This document shows positions 51,762 to 59,111 of a DNA stretch of 64,000 bases, piece by piece. How positions within the stretch are numbered: the first letter of the stretch is position 1; each line of letters starts with the position of its first letter. Source of the stretch: [Actinomadura] parvosata subsp. kistnae (GTDB lineage: Bacteria > Actinomycetota > Actinomycetes > Streptosporangiales > Streptosporangiaceae); contig NZ_OOHJ01000022.1 of assembly GCF_900323885.1 (NCBI RefSeq), positions 1,426,001-1,490,000 on the forward strand. Direction: 5' to 3'. Made by a program: the position numbers and the translations under genes. Under the pieces are notes generated by a model. It ran no database searches, was not told the origin of the DNA, and worked only from the letters and a program-made list of their open reading frames with translations.

Positions 51762-52852
51762 CGTGGCAACCCCAGGACGCGCTCGGCGACGATATTGCGC
51801 TGGATCTCGTTCGTGCCCGCGTAGATGGGCCCGGCCAGCGAGAACAGGAACCCGTCCAGCCAGCCCCCGGCCTGGTCGCCCAGCAGCTCCAGGGCGAGGG
51901 CGTGCATGCGCAGGTCCAGCTCGGACCAGAAGATCTTGCCCATGCTGACGGCGGCCCCGATCTCCTCGCCCGCCATGAGCCGGCGCGCCGTCCCGAACGT
52001 GTGGAGGCGGTACGCCTCCGCCTCGACCAGGCACCTGGCGGCCCGGTCGGCGAGGGCCGGGTCGGCGTCGCGGGCCAGCTCGGCGAGCCGGGCGGCGGTG
52101 GCCAGGAAGCGACCGGGGCTGCGCAGGGTCAGGCCGCGCTCGGAGGAGGTGGTGGCCATCGCGATCCGCCAGCCCTCGCCCGCCTCGCCGAGCACCATCG
52201 ACTCGGGGGTGAACACGCCGTCGAAGCGCAGCTCGGCGAAGCCCGGCAGCCCGTCGAGCTGCGCGATCGGGCGGACGGCGACGTCGGTCATGGGGAACAT
52301 GAAGTACGTCAGCCCCTTGTGCCGTGCGCCGGAGGTGCGGAACAGGCCGAACCCGTGGGTGGCGTAGGCGGCCCGCGAGCTCCACGTCTTGTGCCCGTAC
52401 AGCCGCCAGCCGCCGGGGCAGGGCTCGGCGCGGGAGGTGATGGCGGCCAGGTCGCTGCCCGCCTCGGGCTCCGACCACGCCTGCGCCCACACGTCGTCGC
52501 CCCTCGCCATCCGGGGCAGCCAGCGCGCGCGCTGCTCGGGGGTGCCGTGACGCATGAGGGACGGGCCGAGCAGGAAGATGCCGTTCTGGGTGACGCGGGC
52601 GGGGCAGCCGGCGGCCCAGTACTCCTCCTCGAAGATCAGCCAGTCGATGAGGGAGGCGCCGCGCCCGCCGTACTCCTCGGGCCAGGAGACGACGGACAGC
52701 CGCGCGCCCGCCAGCTCCGCCTCCCAGGCGCGGTGCGCCTCGAAGCCTTCGGGGGTGTCGAGCGAGGGCAGCGGCGGGGGCGCGTGCCTGCTCAGCCAGT
52801 CGCGTACCTCGGCTCGGAAGGCGAGCTGCGCCGCGGTGAAGTCGAGATCCAC
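51758..52852 (-). CDS. Acyl-CoA dehydrogenase, large-subunit type
   Basis: A 364-residue flavoprotein dehydrogenase with N-terminal helices (DLDFTAAQLAFRAEVRDWL), FAD/substrate loop AQAWSEPEAGSDLAAITSRAE and C-terminal AGPIYAGTNEIQRNIVAERVLGL. It would introduce the alpha,beta double bond in an acyl-CoA. Start GTG 52852 without ribosome site: a leaderless message is likely because TAGTTT ends seven bases upstream. It is followed with overlaps by the small subunit and an LLM oxidoreductase. Site G lies five bases before the start, mirrored to site F. Confidence 0.9.
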   Translation of the reverse strand: MDLDFTAAQLAFRAEVRDWLSRHAPPPLPSLDTPEGFEAHRAWEAELAGARLSVVSWPEEYGGRGASLIDWLIFEEEYWAAGCPARVTQNGIFLLGPSLMRHGTPEQRARWLPRMARGDDVWAQAWSEPEAGSDLAAITSRAEPCPGGWRLYGHKTWSSRAAYATHGFGLFRTSGARHKGLTYFMFPMTDVAVRPIAQLDGLPGFAELRFDGVFTPESMVLGEAGEGWRIAMATTSSERGLTLRSPGRFLATAARLAELARDADPALADRAARCLVEAEAYRLHTFGTARRLMAGEEIGAAVSMGKIFWSELDLRMHALALELLGDQAGGWLDGFLFSLAGPIYAGTNEIQRNIVAERVLGLPR

Positions 52853-52857
52853 ACCGA

Positions 52858-52877
52858 CCAAACTAGCGCACGCTTGG
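52858..52877 (-). promoter_or_regulatory. Regulon motif site G with leaderless -10 box
   Basis: Coding strand CCAAGCGTGCGCTAGTTTGG, differing from site F in one base of 20, and with the same five-base gap to the start codon (GTG 52852). The included TAGTTT is a good leaderless -10. It also lies 28 bases before GTG 52905 of the divergent PucR-like gene. Confidence 0.65.
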
Positions 52878-52904
52878 TCGTGTGGCCAGGCTAGTCTGGA
52901 GGTC

Positions 52905-54062
52905 GTGCAGGGACTGCTGCTGCGGCTCTCGACCCTCGACACCGACGCGGAGAGCGCGGTCCGGGTCATCGCCTACTTCGACTCGCTGGTGCGCGACCAC
53001 GCGAGCGTGCCGGCGCTGCTCAAGGCCACGGCCCGGCTGACGCAGTGCCCGGTCGGCCTGCTCGACGCCGCCACCGGCCGTCGCACCCGCGTCCACGCCG
53101 ACGGCACGATCGAGACGCGGCCCGTCCCCGCCGGCCGCACCACCGAAACACCGCCCGTCCCCGCGTCCGCGCGCGAGCTGAGCTCCGGGCTCGGGGCCGT
53201 CTGGATGGAGCGCGACGGGCCCGCGCACGGGCTCGACGAGATCGTCCTGGAGCGGTACGCGGCGGCGGCCGAGGTCACCCTCGAACGCGCCGCCGCCCTC
53301 ACCCACGCGGCCCGCGACCCCGCCCTGGTCGAGCTGGTCCTGTCGGCCGAGACCGGCGACACCGAGCGGGCCCGCGCGCTGCGCCTGCTCGGCTTCGACC
53401 CGGCCACCCCGCTGCAGGCCCTGGCCATCGCGCTGCCCGACGCGGAGACCGCCGCGGGGCTGCGGGCGATGGGCCACCACGTCCGCGCCGCCACCATCGG
53501 CGACACCGAGGCCGTCCTGGTCGTCACCACTCTGAGGCCCGATCCGTCCGCGGCGGCACGGGCCGGCATCCCACCCGAGCCGCCCAGCCCCGCACGGACC
53601 GGTATCCCGCCCGAGCCGCCCAGCCCCGCACGGACCGGCATCCCGCCCGAGCTGCTCGCCGGGGCGCGGGTCGGCATCGGGCCCGAGCTGCCCGGCGCGC
53701 GGGCCGCCGAGTCGTGGGCCGGCGCCCGCACCGCGCTGCGCTTCACCGGCCCCCACGACCGGGTGATGCGCTGGTCGGAGCTGGGCGCGCTGGCCCTGTT
53801 CGCCGACCTGCCGGAGCAGGCGATCGCGGCCCTGCCCGACGTGCGGGCGATGTCCCGGCTGGGCGAGGAGTCGCTGCTCGCGGTGCGCGCCCTGTGCCTG
53901 GCCGGCTCGATCCGCGGCGCGGCCCAGGCCGTGCACCTGCACCACAGCTCGCTGGCCGCCCGCATCGCCCGCGCGGAGTCGGTGCTGGGCTTCTCGCTGG
54001 GCGACCAGCCGGGCCGGATGCGCGCCCACCTGGCTCTGGCCCTCGTCCGCCTGCTCGCGTAA
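52905..54062 (+). CDS. PucR/CdaR-type transcriptional regulator
   Basis: A 385-residue regulator with a GAF-like N-terminal half (LLKATARLTQCPVGLLDAAT) and a C-terminal PucR helix-turn-helix (AAQAVHLHHSSLAARIARAE). Between them is a low-complexity stretch with three 12-residue units GIPPEPPSPART, encoded by 36-bp repeats at 53556-53663. Start GTG 52905 with GGAGG directly upstream. It is divergent from the acyl-CoA dehydrogenase operon and shares site G with it, so it may be autoregulated or be a local activator for that operon. Confidence 0.83.
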   Translation: MQGLLLRLSTLDTDAESAVRVIAYFDSLVRDHASVPALLKATARLTQCPVGLLDAATGRRTRVHADGTIETRPVPAGRTTETPPVPASARELSSGLGAVWMERDGPAHGLDEIVLERYAAAAEVTLERAAALTHAARDPALVELVLSAETGDTERARALRLLGFDPATPLQALAIALPDAETAAGLRAMGHHVRAATIGDTEAVLVVTTLRPDPSAAARAGIPPEPPSPARTGIPPEPPSPARTGIPPELLAGARVGIGPELPGARAAESWAGARTALRFTGPHDRVMRWSELGALALFADLPEQAIAALPDVRAMSRLGEESLLAVRALCLAGSIRGAAQAVHLHHSSLAARIARAESVLGFSLGDQPGRMRAHLALALVRLLA

Positions 54063-54068
54063 GAGCGT

Positions 54069-55031
54069 TCAGATCCCGAACGCTCGCTTGAGCGCCGCCT
54101 CGCGGGCCTGCCGCGCCCGCACGCTCAGCGCCGCGTCCGGCACCATGATGTCGAACCCGTGGAAGGCCCCCGGGTACAGGTGGAACTCGGTCGACACCCC
54201 GGCCCGCGCCAGTCGCAACGCGTAGTCGAAGCACTCGTCCCTGAACACCTCCAGCTCGCCCACGTCCACGAACGCCGGGGGCAGCCCCGACAGGTCGCCG
54301 GCGCGGGCGGGAGCGGCATACGGGGGCACGTCGGAGGTGCCGGCGCGGTCGCCGAGCAGGGCCGACCAGCCGAAGAGGTTGGCCGCCCGGTCCCACACCA
54401 CGGCCTCGGCGAACTCGTGGCTGGACGGCGTCTCGTTGCGGTCGTCGAGCATCGGGCAGACGAGGAGCTGGAAGGCCACCTCGGGCCCGCCCCGGTCTCT
54501 GGCCAGCAGCACCGTGCCGGCGGCCAGCCCGCCGCCGGCGCTGGCCCCGCCCACCGCGACGCGGCTCACGTCGATGCCCAGCTCGGCGGCGTTCTTGACG
54601 GTCCAGGCCAGCCCGGCGTAGCAGTCCTCGACGGGGGCGGGGTGCGGGTGCTCGGGGGCGAGCCGGTAGTCCACGGAGACCACGACCAGGCCGAGCCGCT
54701 CGACGTAGTCGATCATGGAGTGGTCGTCCATCTCCGGCATGCCCATGATCATGCCGCCGCCGTGGATCCAGTAGAGCGCCGGCCGCCCCTCTCCCCGCTC
54801 CTCCGGCTGGTAGATGCGCAGGCGCAGGTCGGGAGCCCCGTCCGGCCCCGGGACCAGGCGGTTCTCGATCGAGATCCGGGTGTCGGGCGGGGGCGCGGCG
54901 GCCACCATCGCGTTCATCTGCGCCCGCTGGCCGGGCAGGTCGGCGAAGACGGCCGACAGGTCGCCGGGCGGCATGGGGAACGCCTCGACGCCCGCGCGCA
55001 GCTCCGGGTCGAGGTTCGGGTGGACTGCCAT
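54069..55031 (-). CDS. Alpha/beta hydrolase, hormone-sensitive-lipase family
   Basis: A 320-residue esterase: HGGGMIMGM oxyanion motif, DYRLAPEHPHPAPVEDCYAGLAW, nucleophile elbow GGASAGGG with Ser, and FHGFDIMVPDA with the catalytic His. Such HSL enzymes hydrolyse short to medium acyl esters in the cytoplasm. Start ATG 55031 with GGAAGGGA. It converges on the PucR gene with seven bases between; a separate unit, no operator of the CCRAG type upstream. Confidence 0.9.
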   Translation of the reverse strand: MAVHPNLDPELRAGVEAFPMPPGDLSAVFADLPGQRAQMNAMVAAAPPPDTRISIENRLVPGPDGAPDLRLRIYQPEERGEGRPALYWIHGGGMIMGMPEMDDHSMIDYVERLGLVVVSVDYRLAPEHPHPAPVEDCYAGLAWTVKNAAELGIDVSRVAVGGASAGGGLAAGTVLLARDRGGPEVAFQLLVCPMLDDRNETPSSHEFAEAVVWDRAANLFGWSALLGDRAGTSDVPPYAAPARAGDLSGLPPAFVDVGELEVFRDECFDYALRLARAGVSTEFHLYPGAFHGFDIMVPDAALSVRARQAREAALKRAFGI

Positions 55032-55125
55032 GGGGGATTCCCTTCCACGGGGAGGTGGGGCTACTCCTCGATCGTCGATCCCGCTCCCCTGCCGCACAAC
55101 CGCCATCCGGCGGCGATTACCCGCC

Positions 55126-55794
55126 TCAGACCCGCCGTTCGGCGAGCAGCTCGACGACCCGCTCGGCCAGGGGGGCGGCGCTGGCCGGGTTCTGGCCGGT
55201 GGCCAGGCGGCCGTCCACCACGACCTGCGCCTGCCAGTTGTCGCCGGGCTCGTGCCGCGCGCCCCGCGCGGTCAGCGCGTCGGCCAGCAGGAACGGCACG
55301 ACGTCCGCCACGCCGCGCAGCTCCTCCTCGGCGTTGGTGAAGGCGGCCACCCGCTTGCCCGCCACCAGGTACGACCCGTTGGAGAGCGTCAGGTTCACCA
55401 GCGCCGAGGGCCCGTGGCAGACGGCCGCCACGACGCCGCCCCGCTCGTACACCTCGCGCCCGATCCGCCGCACGTCGGGGTCGTCGGGGAAGTCCCACAT
55501 GGTGCCGTGGCCGCCGGCGTAGAGGACGGCGTCGTAGCGGGAGCCGTCCACGTCGGCCACGCGGGCGGTGTCGCGCTGCTCGGGCGCGGCGACGAACGCG
55601 GCCTGCGCGGGGTCGGCCGGGTCGTAGCCGTCCTGGGGCGGCTCGCCGCCCTTCACGCTGGCCACGTCCACGTCGAAGCCGGCCTTGCGGAAGATCTCCC
55701 ACGGGTGGGCGGCCTCGGGCACGTAGTATCCGGTCTTCTCCACGCCGCCGAGGTCGTCATGGCTGGTCAGGACTATGAGTACACGCTTCGTCAT
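55126..55794 (-). CDS. DJ-1/PfpI-family class I glutamine amidotransferase-like protein
   Basis: A 222-residue protein of the Hsp31/ThiJ type: nucleophile elbow VCHGPSAL with Cys after VAA, E in AGGHGTMWDFP region, and long loop TGYYVPEAAHPWEIF typical of Hsp31-like proteins (glyoxalase III/holdase). Start ATG 55794; no good ribosome site. It is divergent from the LysR gene, so a stress- or carbonyl-inducible pair is likely. Confidence 0.88.
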   Translation of the reverse strand: MTKRVLIVLTSHDDLGGVEKTGYYVPEAAHPWEIFRKAGFDVDVASVKGGEPPQDGYDPADPAQAAFVAAPEQRDTARVADVDGSRYDAVLYAGGHGTMWDFPDDPDVRRIGREVYERGGVVAAVCHGPSALVNLTLSNGSYLVAGKRVAAFTNAEEELRGVADVVPFLLADALTARGARHEPGDNWQAQVVVDGRLATGQNPASAAPLAERVVELLAERRV

Positions 55795-55813
55795 GCGTTC
55801 AGGATGCCTCCGG

Positions 55814-55856
55814 CGAGCCATCAGCGACAAATAACGAAGCCGTGCCGAGCCATCAG
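55814..55856. promoter_or_regulatory. LysR regulatory region with 11-bp direct repeats
   Basis: CGAGCCATCAG occurs at 55814-55824 and 55846-55856, 32 bp apart (three helix turns), in the 71-bp gap between the divergent amidotransferase-like and LysR genes. A likely LysR binding site. Confidence 0.5.
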
Positions 55857-55865
55857 AATAGTGAT

Positions 55866-56723
55866 ATGTCGCCACTCTCGCTCGACCTGCTGCGCACCTT
55901 CCTCGCCGTCTACCGGACCGGCTCCATCACCGCCGCCGCCCAGACGCTTGGCCTGTCGCAGCCGGCGGTGACCGCGCAGGTCAAGACGCTGGAGGCGACG
56001 CTGGACCGGCCGCTGTTCGACCGGCTGGCGCGCGGGGTCGCGCCCACGCCCGCCGCCGACGAGCTGGCCCGCAGGGTCGCGCCGGGCCTCGACGCGCTGG
56101 ACGAGGTGGTGGCCGCCGAGCTGCCCTCCGGCGAGGCCGTGCACCTGGGCGGGCCCGCCGAGTTCCTGAGCGAGGTGGTCATGCCGATGCTGGCCCCGCT
56201 CGTCCGTGACGGGCTGCGGCTGCGCGTCACCCTGGGCCTGTCGGACGACCTGCTCGCCGGCCTCGCGGCGGGGCGGCTGGACCTCGTGCTGTCCACGATC
56301 AGGCCCCGGCTGCGCGGGGTGCAGGCCGACCCGGTGTACGACGAGGAGTTCCTGCTGGTCGCCGCCCCCGGTGTGGGGCCGGAGCCGCAGCCGCTGGTCG
56401 CCTACGCCGAGGACCTGCCCATCGTGCGCCGCTACTGGCGCAGCGTGTTCGGCCGCCGCCCGTCGATGGCGGCCCAGGTCGTCATGCCCGACCTGCGGGG
56501 CGTGCTGAGCGCGGTCCGGGCGGGGATGGGCGTGTCGGTGCTGCCCGCGTACCTGTGCCGCCGGGACCTGGCGGCGGGCACGCTGGTGACGCTGGCCGAG
56601 CCGGAGGAGCCGCCGATCAACACCGGCTACCTCGCGGTCCGCTCCGGCGCCCGCACCCGGCCGGCCGTCGCCCGCGTGCGCGACCACCTGGTGCGGGAGC
56701 TGCGCGCCGTGCAGTCCTTCTAG
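55866..56723 (+). CDS. LysR-family transcriptional regulator
   Basis: A 285-residue regulator; helix-turn-helix at 1-60 (SITAAAQTLGLSQPAVTAQV), effector domain after residue 85 (VHLGGPAEFLSEVVMPM). Start ATG 55866. It is divergent from the DJ-1/PfpI gene, its likely target. Its stop codon shares CTAG with that of the convergent XRE regulator. Confidence 0.9.
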   Translation: MSPLSLDLLRTFLAVYRTGSITAAAQTLGLSQPAVTAQVKTLEATLDRPLFDRLARGVAPTPAADELARRVAPGLDALDEVVAAELPSGEAVHLGGPAEFLSEVVMPMLAPLVRDGLRLRVTLGLSDDLLAGLAAGRLDLVLSTIRPRLRGVQADPVYDEEFLLVAAPGVGPEPQPLVAYAEDLPIVRRYWRSVFGRRPSMAAQVVMPDLRGVLSAVRAGMGVSVLPAYLCRRDLAAGTLVTLAEPEEPPINTGYLAVRSGARTRPAVARVRDHLVRELRAVQSF

Positions 56724-57517
56724 GCGCCCCAGGAGGCCAGCAGCCGCAGCGACTCCTCCGAGGCGCCGTCGGCGGGGTGCAGCAGGCTGAGCCGGTGGCC
56801 GCCGCCCGGCAGCTCGAACGTCTCGTAACGCAGCGCCAGCTCCCCCACCACCGGGTGCCGGAAGCGTTTGACGCCGTGGGTGCGCTCCTTGACCACCCGC
56901 CCGGCCCAGAGCGTGCGGAAGCGCTCGCTGCGTACGGACAGCTCGCCGATCAGCGACACGAGGCGGGGATCGTCGGGATGGCGGCCCGTGGCCAGGCGGA
57001 GCTGCCCCACCGTCGCCCGCAGCACCTCGTCGCGGTCGGCGTACAGCTCGATGTCGTGCAGGAAGTTGTAACGGGCCAGGTTCGCGCCCGGGTGGCACAG
57101 GCCGGGGAAGAGCGCGTCGGCCAGCCGGTTCCAGGCGAGCACGTCGAGCCGGTGCCCGGTGACGAGCGCCGGCACCTCGGCGCCGGAGATCCGCTCCAGC
57201 AGCGCGGTCAGCTCCGGCCGCACCTGGCAGGGCGGCTTGGGCCTGGGCCTCGGGGCGGCCAGGTCGAACAGGTGGGAGCGCTCGGCGTCGGTCAGGCCGA
57301 GCGCCCTGGACAGCGACTCCAGCACGGACGCCGACGGCTGCTCGGTGCGGCCCTGTTCGAGGCGGGTGAGGTATTCGACGCTGATGCCCGCCAGCCCGGC
57401 CAGCTCCTCCCTGCGCAGCCCGCGCACCCGCCTGCGCGGCCCGCCCGCCAGCCCCACGTCCTGCGGCGCGACCTCGCTCCTGCGTGCCCGCAGGAACGCG
57501 CCCAGCTCCCTGTTCAT
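56720..57517 (-). CDS. XRE-family regulator with MmyB-like ligand-binding domain
   Basis: A 265-residue protein. N-terminal helix-turn-helix (RREELAGLAGISVEYLTRLEQGR) and a C-terminal MmyB-like PAS-fold domain (VLAWNRLADALFPGL; YNFLHDIELYADRDEVLRATVGQLR). These actinobacterial regulators often sit beside the oxidoreductase or hydrolase they control. Start ATG 57517. It is divergent from the dienelactone hydrolase gene, 69 bases away. Confidence 0.9.
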   Translation of the reverse strand: MNRELGAFLRARRSEVAPQDVGLAGGPRRRVRGLRREELAGLAGISVEYLTRLEQGRTEQPSASVLESLSRALGLTDAERSHLFDLAAPRPRPKPPCQVRPELTALLERISGAEVPALVTGHRLDVLAWNRLADALFPGLCHPGANLARYNFLHDIELYADRDEVLRATVGQLRLATGRHPDDPRLVSLIGELSVRSERFRTLWAGRVVKERTHGVKRFRHPVVGELALRYETFELPGGGHRLSLLHPADGASEESLRLLASWGA

Positions 57518-57586
57518 GCCTCCAGTCTGACGGGTGCCGGGCCGCGCGAGCCTGTCCCTCCGCGTACCTGGATAGGGGCATCGCCC

Positions 57587-58330
57587 ATGGGCATGCTGAT
57601 GGTCATGTGTCATTCCACCGACAGCCGGCCACCCGCACCGCCCGTCCAGGGCGAGGTGGCCGCACACGAGCAGATCGAGCTGACCGCCGCCGACGGCAAC
57701 CGCTTCCTCGCCTACCGGGCCGAGCCCGCCGAGCCGAACGGGCGCAGCATGGTGATCCTGCCCGACGTGCGCGGCCTGCACCCGTTCTACCGGGATCTGG
57801 CGCAGCGCTTCGCCGAGGCGGGGTTCCGTACGATCGCGATCGACTACTTCGGCCGCACGGCCGGGCTGGGCGAGCGCGGCGACGACTTCGACTTCATGAC
57901 GCACGTCAAGCAGATCACGCTGGAGAACGCGCGGGCCGACGTGGCGGCGGCGGTGCGGGAGCTCGGCGGCCCGGTGTTCACGACCGGTTTCTGCATGGGC
58001 GGCGCCCTGTCGTGGTGGCTGGGCGCCGACGGCAACGGCCTGGCGGGCGCCATCGGCTTCTACGGCGCGCTGCGCTTCATCGAGGCGCCGGAGTCGGGGC
58101 CGGGCGCGCCGCTGCTCCTGCTGCGGGCGGGCGCCGACACGGCGTCCTCCCCTGAGGAGTTCGCCGCGTACGAGGCCGCGCTCGACAGCGTGGGCACCGA
58201 GCACGAGACGCACATCTACGAGGGCGCCCCGCACTCGTTCTTCGACCGCAGCTACGGCGAGTGGGCCGACGCCTGCCAGGACGCCTGGCGCCGCATCCTG
58301 TCGTTCACGGAGCGGCACGCCAAGCCCTGA
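57587..58330 (+). CDS. Dienelactone hydrolase family protein
   Basis: A 247-residue alpha/beta hydrolase with Cys nucleophile in GFCMGG, Asp in the RAGADTAS strand and His in GAPHSFFDR. These open dienelactone in chlorocatechol breakdown, though many act on other lactones. ATG 57587 follows AGGGG; in-frame ATGs at 57593, 57599 and 57605 are alternatives. Likely target of the divergent XRE regulator. Convergent with the Liv operon end. Confidence 0.88.
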   Translation: MGMLMVMCHSTDSRPPAPPVQGEVAAHEQIELTAADGNRFLAYRAEPAEPNGRSMVILPDVRGLHPFYRDLAQRFAEAGFRTIAIDYFGRTAGLGERGDDFDFMTHVKQITLENARADVAAAVRELGGPVFTTGFCMGGALSWWLGADGNGLAGAIGFYGALRFIEAPESGPGAPLLLLRAGADTASSPEEFAAYEAALDSVGTEHETHIYEGAPHSFFDRSYGEWADACQDAWRRILSFTERHAKP

Positions 58331-58368
58331 ACCGGGCGGCACGCCGAACCATCAACCGGGCGGGACGC

Positions 58369-59109
58369 TCAGCCCAGATAGGCGGCCCGGACCACCGGGT
58401 CCTCCCGGACCTCGGCGGGCGTGCCGGTGGCGATGACCTTGCCGAGGTCCAGCACGACGATGCGGTCGCAGGTGTCCATGACGAAGCCCATGTCGTGCTC
58501 GACCAGCAGCACGGTCGTCTCCAGCGCCCTGACGACCTCGCCCAGGCGGGCGCTCTGCCCGGCGTCCAGCCCGGAGGTGGGCTCGTCGAGCAGCAGCAGG
58601 CGGGGCCGGTCGGCCAGCGCCCTGGCCAGCTCGACGAGGCGCCGCTGGCCGACGGGCAGCGCGGCGGCGTACGCGTCGCGCAGCGCGGTGAGCCCGCACA
58701 GCTCCAGCACCTCGGCCACCCGCTCGCGCCGCTCGCGCTCCAGCCGCCGCCGGGCGGGCCAGCCGACCAGGTCGGCGGCGAGCCCGCCGCCTCCGCCGTG
58801 CCAGTCGAGGGCGGCCAGCACGTTCGCGGCGACGGTGAGCCGGCCGAAGACCTGGGTGCGCTGGAACGTGCGGCGCACCCCGGCCCTGGCCCGCCTGACC
58901 GCCGGCATGCCGGTCACGTCGTGCCCGTCGAGGAGCACCCGCCCCTCGCCGGGCCTGCGCAGCCCGGACACCACGTCGAAGAGCGTGGTCTTGCCGGCCC
59001 CGTTCGGCCCGATCACGCCGCAGACGGCGCCGCGCCCGACCTCGAACGTCACCTCGTCCAGCGCCCTGACCCCGCCGAACGCGACCGACACGCCGTCCAC
59101 CGCCAGCAT
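58369..59109 (-). CDS. Branched-chain/acyl-type ABC transporter ATP-binding protein (LivG-like)
   Basis: A 246-residue ABC ATPase: Walker A GPNGAGKTT at about 34-42, LivG-type signature LPVGQRRLVELA, Walker B LLLLDEPTSGLD and His loop VEHDMGFVMD. LivG-type ATPases couple with LivF on a LivH/LivM channel. Here it is the only stand-alone ATPase; the LivF part is fused to the permeases. Start ATG 59109, two bases after the stop of that fusion. Last gene of the operon behind operator C. Confidence 0.92.
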   Translation of the reverse strand: MLAVDGVSVAFGGVRALDEVTFEVGRGAVCGVIGPNGAGKTTLFDVVSGLRRPGEGRVLLDGHDVTGMPAVRRARAGVRRTFQRTQVFGRLTVAANVLAALDWHGGGGGLAADLVGWPARRRLERERRERVAEVLELCGLTALRDAYAAALPVGQRRLVELARALADRPRLLLLDEPTSGLDAGQSARLGEVVRALETTVLLVEHDMGFVMDTCDRIVVLDLGKVIATGTPAEVREDPVVRAAYLG

Positions 59110-59111
59110 GC

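Noticed and set aside
50000..58340. A biosynthetic gene cluster
   Set aside because: Thiolase-like, SnoaL-like and ligase genes are spread in separate units with no PKS, NRPS or core synthase.
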